Source of the DNA: JALZAA01 sp046724435
GTDB lineage: Bacteria > Actinomycetota > Acidimicrobiia > IMCC26256 > JACDBD01
Assembly (NCBI GenBank): GCA_046724435.1
Contig: JBKOWN010000174.1
Location: forward strand, 1 to 26,469
Direction: 5' to 3'
Length of the DNA stretch: 26,469 nt
Of the stretch, positions 1 through 7,249 are shown piece by piece. The notes under the pieces are model-generated. The model did not search any database, was not told the DNA's origin, and saw only the letters and a list, made by a program, of their open reading frames with translations. How positions within the stretch are numbered: the stretch's first letter is position 1; every line of letters begins with the position of its first letter. The position numbers and the translations under genes were made by a program.

Positions 1-246
1 GTCGGTGGGGTCCTCGCCGGGTTGTTCGGTGTCGACGGCTTCGGAGATGGCGTTCACCGACACCATGTGGATGCATTTCCACGGGCAGATGTCGACGCAG
101 CCTTCGCAGAGGATGCACTCGGCCTGGTCGATGTGGAGGAACTGCTTGGGCTTGACCGCCGAGGTGGGGAACGCGGGGTCGACTTCTTGGAGCTCGTAGT
201 CGGTGACGAAGTCCGGCATCGGCGGGTTCGCATCGGTCTTGGCCAT
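1..246 (-). CDS. Ferredoxin-like 4Fe-4S protein, 3' end cut by window edge
   Basis: The reading frame opens with ATG at 246 and runs off the left edge after 82 codons, so the C-terminus is missing. Residues 44-58 hold C44-x2-C47-x2-C50-x3-C54-P plus C58, the ligand pattern of a bacterial-type 4Fe-4S cluster. No second complete cluster motif is visible in the part present. There is no signal peptide, so the protein is probably cytosolic or part of a membrane-associated complex. Its start lies 4 nt after the stop of the upstream membrane-protein gene, so the two are probably co-transcribed. By family it carries electrons. Its partner is unknown: it could serve a quinone-linked complex encoded to the left of the window, or be a donor to the headless complex I encoded further right. 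Both ideas are inference. Confidence 0.8.
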   Translation of the reverse strand, partial: MAKTDANPPMPDFVTDYELQEVDPAFPTSAVKPKQFLHIDQAECILCEGCVDICPWKCIHMVSVNAISEAVDTEQPGEDPTD

Positions 247-250
247 CGCT

Positions 251-910
251 CTACGCCTTCGACTTCACGGGTCGGCCGAACCGCGACGTGCGCACGACCT
301 TTCCTTGTTCGTCCACCGGCTCGGGCTTCGGCACGAGGCGCTGCTGCCACAGCATCCAGAGCCGCAGGTTGAGACCGAAGAACACCCCGTAGATCACGAC
401 GACGATGAGGTCGCGCAGCTGCTGGTAGTTCGGCTTGATGAGGTATGTCTCGACCAGAACCTTGTCCGGTGTCCACCGGAGGTACTTGTCGGAGAACGTG
501 ATCCACTCGCTCGGGATGACCGCGTACGCCAGCGCAAAGAGGAAGAACACGCCGACGGCCCCCGCCATCGCCTCCGCCCACGTGGTGGGACGGTCCTGTG
601 GGCGCGGATCGCGCGACACGACCATCGCCAGCGCCAGGGCGACGACGCCGAACACGATCGTCCACACCATGAGGATCTGGATGGCAGGGAAGAACCCGCC
701 GAGGAGGTAGCAGCCGATGACGAGCACGACGATGAGCGGCACACCCCGCCTCGGCACGAGGATCTTGCGCGGGAGCGGCGGTCGGAGCAGCGCGAACACG
801 AACGCCAGCCCGATCGCCAAGGCGAGCAACGCGAAGATGAGCCGCCCGGCCGGGTGCGCCCAGCCGAAGTAGAAGCGGTCGAGGACGCTTTGAGGAATCA
901 GGTTGGGCAT
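251..910 (-). CDS. Five-helix integral membrane protein of unknown function
   Basis: I do not recognise this 219-residue protein. Hydrophobic segments at about residues 24-42, 57-76, 78-98, 114-133 and 165-187 suggest five membrane helices. The N-terminus is short, there is an about 30-residue hydrophilic loop between helices four and five, and the C-terminal tail is basic and rich in Pro and Lys. No Cys-pair, haem or nucleotide motif is evident. I chose ATG at 910 over the in-frame GTG at 991 because the intervening 27 codons use rare A/T-ending codons (cta, aaa, gta, gga), contain a perfect hairpin, and follow no Shine-Dalgarno sequence. A GGGAGGG precedes ATG 910 at a rather long spacing. 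The ferredoxin gene starts 4 nt downstream, so this protein may be the membrane partner of a redox module. Confidence 0.75.
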   Translation of the reverse strand: MPNLIPQSVLDRFYFGWAHPAGRLIFALLALAIGLAFVFALLRPPLPRKILVPRRGVPLIVVLVIGCYLLGGFFPAIQILMVWTIVFGVVALALAMVVSRDPRPQDRPTTWAEAMAGAVGVFFLFALAYAVIPSEWITFSDKYLRWTPDKVLVETYLIKPNYQQLRDLIVVVIYGVFFGLNLRLWMLWQQRLVPKPEPVDEQGKVVRTSRFGRPVKSKA

Positions 911-933
911 GAGCCCGAGTGCCCTCCCGTCGC

Positions 934-951
934 TCGGAGCCGCCGCTCCGA
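934..951. repeat. Perfect 7-bp inverted repeat with 4-nt loop
   Basis: TCGGAGC (934-940) and GCTCCGA (945-951) flank the loop CGCC. The hairpin sits just upstream of the preferred ATG (910) of the minus-strand membrane protein. It may therefore lie in its untranslated leader or act as an operator. No function is shown. Confidence 0.35.
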
Positions 952-1015
952 ATACCCGTTTGTAGTACCACGCTAGAGGAGGGGTGGGCACATTGTGCAG
1001 CGGACACTCGGGGCC

Positions 1016-1044
1016 TTGTGAACATGTGCGTCGCCGCGTAGATG
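1016..1044 (+). promoter_or_regulatory. Weak candidate sigma70-type promoter for the menJ-like gene
   Basis: TTGTGA (1016-1021) and TAGATG (1039-1044) are separated by 17 nt, and the start codon lies 65 nt further on. The match to consensus is only 4/6 and 3/6. The support is mainly position, in the divergent gap before the first plus-strand gene of this block. Confidence 0.2.
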
Positions 1045-1109
1045 CGAACGGTGCGGGCGCGCTGTGTCACCATTCGGGAGTGCCGGCGGGCTCGGGTTGC
1101 GGGTGATGC

Positions 1110-2357
1110 ATGTCTGATCGCTACGACGTGCTCGTCATCGGCGGGGGGCCGTCGGGGGCGGCGGCGGCGTACTGGCTCGCCCAACAGGGGCGGCGGGTCC
1201 TCGTCGTCGAGAAGAAGCGGTTCCCGCGGGAGAAGACGTGCGGCGACGGCCTGACCCCGCGGGCGGTGCGCGAGCTCCACGACATGGGCCTCGCCGACCC
1301 CCTCGCCGACTACCAGCGCTACGACGGCCTGCGGTCGATCGCGCACGGCGTCACTCTCGAGCTCGCATGGCCCGACCACCCTCACTTCCCCCCGTACGGG
1401 TACGTCATCCGCCGCCGTGACCTCGACGAGATGGTCGCGGGCCAGGCTGTGAAGGCGGGCGCCACGCTCTGGCCCGCGGCCGAGGCCACCGACCCTCTCG
1501 TCGAGGGCGGCCTCGTCACGGGCGCGATCGTCCACCGCAAGGAGAGCGGCACACGCGAACCGGTGCGGGCGCGCTACCTGGTCGTCGCCGACGGCGCGAA
1601 CTCGCGATTCGGCCGCGCGCTCGGGGCGGCTCGTGACCGGTCGTACCCGTTGGGCATGGCCGTTCGGGGCTATTTCGAGAGCCCGTGGCACGACGACCCC
1701 TGGATCGAGAGCCACCTCGACCTCCGCGACCGCGACGGCAATCATCTGCCCGGTTACGGATGGGTGTTCCCGGTCGGGGACGGCACCGTGAACGTCGGCG
1801 TCGGGCTGCTCTCGACCTACGCGGGATGGAAGTCGGTGAACACCACCCGTCTCATGGACGCGTTCGTCGCGACCGCGCCGCCGCGCTGGGGCATCCGTCC
1901 CGAGACGTCGTGCGGGCCGCCCACAGGCGGCAAGCTCCCCACCGGCGGGTCGGTGCGACCGGCGACCGGGCCGACGTGGATCGTCGTCGGCGACGCCGGC
2001 GCCGCGATCAACCCGTTCAACGGCGAGGGCATCGCGTACGCGTACGAGACGGGGCGCATGGCGGCCGACGCGCTCGACCTCGCCCTAACGACCGGCGACG
2101 GCCTCGCCCTCCAGCGCTACCCCCAACGCCTCCAGGAGCTGTACGGCCTGTACTTCAAGGTCGCTCGAGCGTTCGTGAAGGCGATCGGGAACCCGGCCGT
2201 GATGCGCGAGCTCACGCGGGTCGGCATGCGCTCTCGCACGCTCATGGAATGGGTGTTGCGGATCATGGCCAACCTGCTCCGACCCGACGAGCTCGGCCCG
2301 GCCGAGGCCGCGTACAAGGCGGTCGCCGCGCTCGTCGCCGTCACGCCCGAGCCGTAG
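1110..2357 (+). CDS. menJ: Geranylgeranyl reductase family flavoprotein, probable menaquinone reductase (MenJ-like)
   Basis: This 415-residue FAD-dependent oxidoreductase has a Rossmann dinucleotide motif G11-G-G-P-S-G16 followed by an acidic residue (E34) that would bind the FAD ribose. It has a C44-G-D-G-L-T-P50 segment, which I associate with MenJ and geranylgeranyl reductases, and the second FAD motif G294-D-A-G297 followed by N-P-F-N-G-E-G. Length is typical for the family (about 400). MenJ saturates one isoprene unit of the menaquinone tail; other members reduce geranylgeranyl groups of chlorophyll or archaeal lipids. Location 54 nt upstream of nuoA of a quinone-reducing complex favours a quinone substrate. 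That part is inference, and the exact substrate cannot be read from the sequence. No signal peptide or membrane helix is obvious, so a peripheral membrane position is expected. Confidence 0.75.
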   Translation: MSDRYDVLVIGGGPSGAAAAYWLAQQGRRVLVVEKKRFPREKTCGDGLTPRAVRELHDMGLADPLADYQRYDGLRSIAHGVTLELAWPDHPHFPPYGYVIRRRDLDEMVAGQAVKAGATLWPAAEATDPLVEGGLVTGAIVHRKESGTREPVRARYLVVADGANSRFGRALGAARDRSYPLGMAVRGYFESPWHDDPWIESHLDLRDRDGNHLPGYGWVFPVGDGTVNVGVGLLSTYAGWKSVNTTRLMDAFVATAPPRWGIRPETSCGPPTGGKLPTGGSVRPATGPTWIVVGDAGAAINPFNGEGIAYAYETGRMAADALDLALTTGDGLALQRYPQRLQELYGLYFKVARAFVKAIGNPAVMRELTRVGMRSRTLMEWVLRIMANLLRPDELGPAEAAYKAVAALVAVTPEP

Positions 2358-2411
2358 GTCGCTCCCCGGCGCCGCGGTAGCCTGCGCGCGCCAGCCCGGA
2401 CGGGGGAACAG

Positions 2412-2888
2412 TTGACCGCCTACCTGCCGATCCTCACGATGATCTGCTTGGTCGTGGTGTTCATCGCGGCGTCGTTCGTGGCTTCGCAGCTGCTCGGACC
2501 CCGCCGCCCGACCGCGGCGAAGGAAGCACCGTACGAGTCGGGGATCGTGCCCGAGCAGGAGCCCAGCGAGCGGTTCCCGGTGAAGTTCTATCTCGTCGCG
2601 ATGACCTTCATCGTCCTCGACGTCGAGATCATCTTCCTCTATCCCTTCACGACGATCTTCCGGAACTTCGTACCCGCCGGTTACGGGCTCGTGATCATGG
2701 GCGTGTTCCTGCTCACGCTCCTCGTGCCGTTCGCGTATCTGTTGTCGACGGGCGCGCTCGACTGGGGTCCGGCACACAAGCTCGTCGAGCGTCTGAGCGC
2801 TCCTGTCATGCGCGCGTCGGGGAAGCCAGGCGCAGACGGCCTCGACCCGGCCGCGGTCGCGCCCGACCGCGACACCGAGGCGGCCTAA
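2412..2888 (+). CDS. nuoA: NADH-quinone oxidoreductase subunit A (operon 1)
   Basis: NuoA is a small three-helix subunit of the complex I membrane arm near the quinone chamber. This 158-residue copy has helix 1 at the N-terminus, then the conserved loop P-Y-E-S-G, then the K-F-Y-L-V-A and L-D-V-E-I-I-F-L-Y-P signature of helix 2, and a third helix. The last about 30 residues form a hydrophilic Ala/Asp/Pro-rich tail that makes it longer than the usual 120-150. The start is TTG, with GGGGGA about 5-10 nt upstream; no ATG fits. Its stop overlaps the ATG of nuoB by one base (TAATG). It is the first gene of the 14-gene operon and may share a transcript with the menJ-like gene 54 nt upstream. Confidence 0.95.
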   Translation: MTAYLPILTMICLVVVFIAASFVASQLLGPRRPTAAKEAPYESGIVPEQEPSERFPVKFYLVAMTFIVLDVEIIFLYPFTTIFRNFVPAGYGLVIMGVFLLTLLVPFAYLLSTGALDWGPAHKLVERLSAPVMRASGKPGADGLDPAAVAPDRDTEAA

Positions 2889-3442
2889 TGGGGATCGATC
2901 AGGTTCCGTATTCGTTCCTGACCGGTCGCCTCGAGGATCTCGTGAAGTGGGCGCGCCGCAACTCGGTGTGGCCCGCGACCTTCGGGCTCGCGTGCTGCGC
3001 GCTGGAGATGATGGCGGTCGGCGCCGCCCACTACGACCTCGCCCGGTACGGCATGGAGATCTTCCGCGCCAGCCCGCGCCAAGCCGACCTGATGATCGTG
3101 GCCGGTCGCGTGAGCCAGAAGATGGGCCCGGTGCTGCGCCAGGTCTACGACCAGATGGTCGAGCCCAAGTGGGTCATCTCGATGGGCGTGTGCGCGAGCA
3201 CGGGGGGGATGTTCAACAACTACGCGCTCGTGCAGGGCGTCGACCAGATCGTGCCGGTCGACGTGTACGTGCCCGGTTGCCCGCCCGGGCCCGAGACGCT
3301 CATGCAGGGGATTCTCATGCTCCACGCCGAGATCCGCAGCGGCGAGATCATGAAGCGGCGCGCCCGCACCGCCCATGGCGGCGCCGGCATCCAGGTCGAA
3401 CAGCGCGACGGCACCGCGGCCGACAGCTTGGCCACCCGGTAG
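2888..3442 (+). CDS. nuoB: NADH-quinone oxidoreductase subunit B (operon 1), cluster N2 carrier
   Basis: NuoB holds cluster N2, the terminal 4Fe-4S centre that reduces quinone. The four expected ligands are present at the canonical spacing: tandem C36-C37, then C102 and C131. The motif M-E-I-F-R60-A-S-P-R-Q, facing the quinone region, is standard, as is V-P-G-C-P-P-G-P-E at the end of the core. At 184 residues it is of normal length, with a polar C-terminal tail of about 30 residues. The gene overlaps nuoA by one base and is followed by a 24-nt gap to nuoC. It serves as the canonical reference against which the operon 2 copy looks divergent. Confidence 0.97.
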   Translation: MGIDQVPYSFLTGRLEDLVKWARRNSVWPATFGLACCALEMMAVGAAHYDLARYGMEIFRASPRQADLMIVAGRVSQKMGPVLRQVYDQMVEPKWVISMGVCASTGGMFNNYALVQGVDQIVPVDVYVPGCPPGPETLMQGILMLHAEIRSGEIMKRRARTAHGGAGIQVEQRDGTAADSLATR

Positions 3443-3466
3443 GACGGCGTCCCGAGGACCACGACG

Positions 3467-4066
3467 ATGCCCGATGACGACGCTCGTGAAGACGCTCACA
3501 AGAACGGCGACACGCGCGTAGAAGAAGTAGAAGAAGAGGAGAAGGAGACTGGGCCGCGTCCCGACGATGAGGTCGCGGCGGCCGTGGTCGAACGGTTCCC
3601 GAGCACGGTGTTCCAGCGCTCGCACGGCCAGCCCGTCGTGTACGTCGGCCGTGCGGTCTGGGCGGAATTGGGCGGGTTCCTGCGCGACGAGCAGCAATTC
3701 ACCCAGTGTCTCGACGTGACGGCCGTCGACCATCTCGTCGACGCCGAGCGGCTCTTCGTGCCGGGCGTGAACCCGGAGCGCTTCGAGGTGATCGCGAACT
3801 TCCTTTCGCATCCTCGCAACCGGCGCATCCGTGCGATCTGCGAGGTGCCGGCCCGGGACGCGACGGCCCCGAGCCTGACCGACACCTACCCGGGCGCGAA
3901 CTGGGGCGAGCGCGAGGTCTACGACCTGTTCGGCATCACGTTCACCGGTCACCCCGACCTCGCGAGGATCCTCATGCCCGACGACTGGGTGGGATACCCG
4001 CTGCGCAAGGACGATGCCCCTGCACGCGTACCCGTCACCTTCAAGGAAGATCCGAGGCCGAGATGA
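3467..4066 (+). CDS. nuoC: NADH-quinone oxidoreductase subunit C (operon 1)
   Basis: NuoC is the 30-kDa-type subunit of the connecting arm, packing against NuoD and NuoB; it has no cofactor. The family signature Y141-P-G-A-N-W-G-E-R-E-V-Y-D-L-F-G is complete, followed by H-P and the P-L-R-K-D motif near the C-terminus. The first about 40 residues are very acidic, with an E-E-V-E-E-E-E-K run encoded by a polypurine stretch (about 3520-3548) that uses GAA codons unlike the GAG preference elsewhere. The start is ATG at 3467 with GAGGA 11 nt upstream. The stop overlaps the nuoD start (ATGA). NuoC and NuoD are separate here, not fused as in E. coli. Confidence 0.96.
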   Translation: MPDDDAREDAHKNGDTRVEEVEEEEKETGPRPDDEVAAAVVERFPSTVFQRSHGQPVVYVGRAVWAELGGFLRDEQQFTQCLDVTAVDHLVDAERLFVPGVNPERFEVIANFLSHPRNRRIRAICEVPARDATAPSLTDTYPGANWGEREVYDLFGITFTGHPDLARILMPDDWVGYPLRKDDAPARVPVTFKEDPRPR

Positions 4067-5409
4067 GCGATGCCGGCGACGGCACTCGCGACGACCTCGG
4101 TGCCGGCGCGCCCGACGACGAGCACAGCGAGTTCGTCCCCGCCGATCCTCGGCTGACGCGGCAGACCGACGAGGGCGCCCAGGAGCTCCAGCCTTCGGGC
4201 GAGCTCGTGGTCACCGGCGGCCCCTGGCCGGAGGCCGAGGGCGAGGGCGACACGATGATCATCAACATGGGCCCGCAGCACCCGTCGACCCACGGCGTGT
4301 TGCGCGTGATGCTCGAGCTCGACGCCGAGACGATCATCCGCGCCAAGCCCATCATCGGGTACCTGCACACCGGCATGGAGAAGACGGGCGAGGAGCTCAC
4401 GTACGTGCAAGGCGCGACCAACGTCACCCGCATGGACTACGCGTCGCCGCTCTCGAACGAGCTCGTGTTCTCGATGGCAGTCGAGAGCCTGCTCGACATC
4501 CAGGTCCCGCCCCGCGCCACCTGGATCCGCATGTATCTCAGCGAGCTGAACCGCATGGCGTCGCACCTGTTGTTCCAGGCGACCAACGGCCTGGACATGG
4601 GCGCGTTGTCGATGATCGTCTACGGCTGGCGTGAGCGCGAAGAGACGCTGCGCCTGCTCGAGAAGATCACCGGGTTGCGGATGAACAACAACTACATCCG
4701 TCCCGGCGGCGTCGCCGCCGAGCTGCCCGACGGCTGGCAAGAGGACACCCTGGCATTGTGCGAGACCGTCGAGAAGGGCGTGTCGGAGTACGACGAGCTC
4801 CTCACCAAGAACCCCATCTGGGAGGAGCGGCTGGCCGGTGTCGGCGTCATCACCACCGAGCAGGCGCTCGCCCTCGGTGCAACGGGCCCGATCCTCCGCT
4901 CGACCGGCTTCGCGTGGGACCTGCGCAAGGCCCAGCCGTGCCTCGCGTACGACGAGGTCGACTTCGACGTCATCTACACGCAGAACGGCGACTGCTACGA
5001 CCGGTATCGCATCCGGCTCCAGGAGATCCTCGAGTCGGTGAAGATCGTGCGCCAGTGCATCGAGAAGATGCCGCCGGGGGACTACCGGGTGCAGGACCGC
5101 AAGGTCACGCCGCCGCCGCGTGCGCGCATCGACGAATCGATGGAGGCACTGATCCACCACTTCAAGCTGTTCACCGAGGGGTTCAAGGTGCCGGCCGGTG
5201 AGACGTACGTCGCCGTCGAGTCCCCGCGGGGCGAGGTCGGTTGCTACCTCGTCGCCGACGGCACGGGGAAGCCGTGCCGGCTGCACATTCGGGGGCCATC
5301 CTTCTACAACCTCCAGTCGATGGCCCCGATGATGAAGGACCGGCTGATCGCCGACGCGGTCGCCGTGATCTCGAGCATCGACCCGATCATGGGCGAGGCC
5401 GACCGGTAA
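4063..5409 (+). CDS. nuoD: NADH-quinone oxidoreductase subunit D (operon 1), quinone-site subunit
   Basis: NuoD is the 49-kDa-type subunit, descended from the NiFe-hydrogenase large subunit, and forms the quinone-reducing chamber with NuoB and NuoH. The chamber residues are all standard: G-P-Q-H-P-S-T-H77, Tyr in R-M-D-Y126, and Asp in G-L-D178-M-G-A. Spacings of 49 and 101 residues from the histidine match those I know for Thermus Nqo4 (H38, Y87, D139). The C-terminus keeps D440-P-I-M-G and ends in D-R. At 448 residues it is longer than usual because of an about 65-residue acidic N-terminal extension. ATG at 4063 overlaps the nuoC stop. This places the first in-frame Met directly at the coupled junction, so I prefer it to upstream in-frame starts inside nuoC. 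Confidence 0.96.
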   Translation: MSDAGDGTRDDLGAGAPDDEHSEFVPADPRLTRQTDEGAQELQPSGELVVTGGPWPEAEGEGDTMIINMGPQHPSTHGVLRVMLELDAETIIRAKPIIGYLHTGMEKTGEELTYVQGATNVTRMDYASPLSNELVFSMAVESLLDIQVPPRATWIRMYLSELNRMASHLLFQATNGLDMGALSMIVYGWREREETLRLLEKITGLRMNNNYIRPGGVAAELPDGWQEDTLALCETVEKGVSEYDELLTKNPIWEERLAGVGVITTEQALALGATGPILRSTGFAWDLRKAQPCLAYDEVDFDVIYTQNGDCYDRYRIRLQEILESVKIVRQCIEKMPPGDYRVQDRKVTPPPRARIDESMEALIHHFKLFTEGFKVPAGETYVAVESPRGEVGCYLVADGTGKPCRLHIRGPSFYNLQSMAPMMKDRLIADAVAVISSIDPIMGEADR

Positions 5410-5915
5410 TGGCCTTCACGCCGGAGAACCGAGCCCGCGCCGGCGAGATCGTCGCTCGCTACCCGGTCGCGAAGTCCGCCATCCTCCCGCTGCTGCACCT
5501 CGCCCAGGACCAGGACGGCTGGGTGAGCCCCGACGCGATGGAGGAGATCGGTCGCATCCTCGACCTGACGCGGGCGCAGGTGCTCGGCGTGTGCTCCTTC
5601 TACACCATGTTCAAGCGGGAGCCGGTCGGTCAGCTCGTCGTGTCCGTCTGCACGAACGTCAGCTGTCTCGTGAACGGCGGCCCGGAGCTGCTGCGCGCCC
5701 TCGAGGACCGGCACCTGGACGACGACGACGTCCACGTCGAGGAAGTGGAGTGCATCGCGGCCTGCGACCTCGCGCCGGTCATGCAGGTGAACTACGACTA
5801 CCACGGTCCCGTCGACGCCGAGGCCGCCGAGACGATCATCGACGAGTACAAGTCCCGGGTCCGTAGGCCGCGCACGATCTCGGGCACCCGCGTCGACGCA
5901 GGAGCCGCGCGCTGA
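5409..5915 (+). CDS. nuoE: NADH-quinone oxidoreductase subunit E, 2Fe-2S (N1a)
   Basis: NuoE is the 24-kDa-type thioredoxin-fold subunit of the NADH module. It pairs with NuoF and carries 2Fe-2S cluster N1a. Four ligand cysteines are visible: C81 and C86 (C-x4-C), and C115 and C119 (C-x3-C in E-C-I-A-A-C-D). A helical N-terminal domain (L-P-L-L-H-L-A-Q-D-Q-D-G-W) precedes the fold, as in the family. At 168 residues the length is normal, with a short Arg-rich tail. The start ATG overlaps the nuoD stop (TAATG), and the stop overlaps nuoF (TGATG). There is no counterpart in operon 2. Confidence 0.97.
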   Translation: MAFTPENRARAGEIVARYPVAKSAILPLLHLAQDQDGWVSPDAMEEIGRILDLTRAQVLGVCSFYTMFKREPVGQLVVSVCTNVSCLVNGGPELLRALEDRHLDDDDVHVEEVECIAACDLAPVMQVNYDYHGPVDAEAAETIIDEYKSRVRRPRTISGTRVDAGAAR

Positions 5916-7249
5916 TGCCCGAGACCCGCATCGTCACCAAGCGCCTGCGCGACCATCCCGAGGACTCGTGGACCATCGACCGGTACCTCGCGACGGGCGG
6001 GTACGACACGCTGCGCAAGGCGCTCGGGATGACAGCCGAGGCGATCCAGGACGAGCAGGTGAAGGCCTCGGGCCTGCGGGGCCGGGGCGGCGCCGGGTTC
6101 GGCACGGGCCAGAAGTGGTCGTTCCTCCCGAAGGACGTCCACCCGCGCTATCTCGCCGTGAATGCCGACGAAGGCGAGCCCTCCACCTTCAAGGACCACA
6201 TGCTCGTCGAGCGCGACCCGCACCAGCTGATCGAGGGCATCGTGATCTCGGCGTTCGCCGTCGAGTGCCATTTCGCGTTCGTCTACGTGCGGGGTGAGTT
6301 CGCGCTCGGGTACGAGCGGCTCGCCCGCGCGATCGCCGAGGCCTACGACCGCGGGTATCTCGGCAAGGACATCCTCGGATCCGGCTTCGACCTCGACGTG
6401 ATCCTCCACCGTGGCGCGGGCTCCTACATCGCCGGCGACGAGACCGGCCTGCTGTCGAGCCTGGAGGGCGAGCGCGCGATGCCGCGCATCAAGCCACCGT
6501 TCCCGGCCGTGCAGGGGCTCTTCGCGAAACCGACGGTCGTCAACAACGTCGAGACCCTGTCCACCGTCCCGGCCATCATCGAACGCGGCGGCGACTGGTA
6601 CGCCGGGCTCGGGGTCGGCCGGTCGACGGGTACGCGCATCTTCTCGGTGTCGGGCCACGTCGAGCGGCCGGCCAACTACGAGGTGGAGCTGGGCACTCCG
6701 TTCCGCGAGCTGATCGAGGGCCTCGCCGGCGGCGTGCGCGGCGGCAAGGGCATGAGGTTCTTCATCCCGGGTGGCGCGTCGTCGCCGTGGCTGATGCCCG
6801 AGCACCTCGACGATCCCACCGACATGGATCACGTGCAGAACGATCTCAAGTCGATGCTCGGTTCGGGGGCGATCATGGTGTTCGACGAGGACACCGACCC
6901 GCTGCTCGTGGCGTGGCGCCTCCTGAAGTTCTTCGCCCACGAGTCGTGCGGGAAGTGCACGCCCTGCCGCGAGGGCTCGGGCTGGCTGGAGAAGATCCTG
7001 TACCGCATGTCGCACGGCCTTGGCCGGCCCGACGACCTCGACCTGATGCTCGACTTCGGCGACAACATCGTCCCGGGGCTGAACGCGCCGTTCGCGCAGA
7101 CGACGATCTGCGCGCTGGGGCCGAGCACGATGTCCCCGATCGTGAGCCTCGATCGCTACTTCCGCGACGAGATCGCGCAGCGCATGGAGGCGGACGCCCG
7201 GCGACGCATTCACGTCCCCGTGGCCGCCGCCGGTGGGGGTGGGCGATGA
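5915..7249 (+). CDS. nuoF: NADH-quinone oxidoreductase subunit F, FMN and NADH binding
   Basis: NuoF oxidises NADH with FMN and passes electrons to 4Fe-4S cluster N3. The glycine-rich FMN/NADH loop R55-G-R-G-G-A-G-F-G-T-G is present. The nucleotide motif reads Y171-I-A-G-D-E176-T rather than the usual Y-I-C-G-E-E-T. The second acidic residue, which contacts the NADH ribose in known structures, is kept as E176. N3 ligands are C345-x2-C348-x2-C351 and C399. The last spacing is about 7 residues longer than the 41 I know from E. coli and Thermus, because of an insertion before T-T-I-C. The length of 444 is normal. The gene overlaps nuoE by one base and nuoG by four (ATGA). It should make this complex NADH-dependent. 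Confidence 0.97.
   Translation: MPETRIVTKRLRDHPEDSWTIDRYLATGGYDTLRKALGMTAEAIQDEQVKASGLRGRGGAGFGTGQKWSFLPKDVHPRYLAVNADEGEPSTFKDHMLVERDPHQLIEGIVISAFAVECHFAFVYVRGEFALGYERLARAIAEAYDRGYLGKDILGSGFDLDVILHRGAGSYIAGDETGLLSSLEGERAMPRIKPPFPAVQGLFAKPTVVNNVETLSTVPAIIERGGDWYAGLGVGRSTGTRIFSVSGHVERPANYEVELGTPFRELIEGLAGGVRGGKGMRFFIPGGASSPWLMPEHLDDPTDMDHVQNDLKSMLGSGAIMVFDEDTDPLLVAWRLLKFFAHESCGKCTPCREGSGWLEKILYRMSHGLGRPDDLDLMLDFGDNIVPGLNAPFAQTTICALGPSTMSPIVSLDRYFRDEIAQRMEADARRRIHVPVAAAGGGGR

Noticed and set aside
4063..4066. Overlaps such as ATGA and GTGA as possible frameshifts or broken genes
   Set aside because: Each overlap joins complete, conserved subunits at their natural ends, typical of translational coupling in nuo operons.
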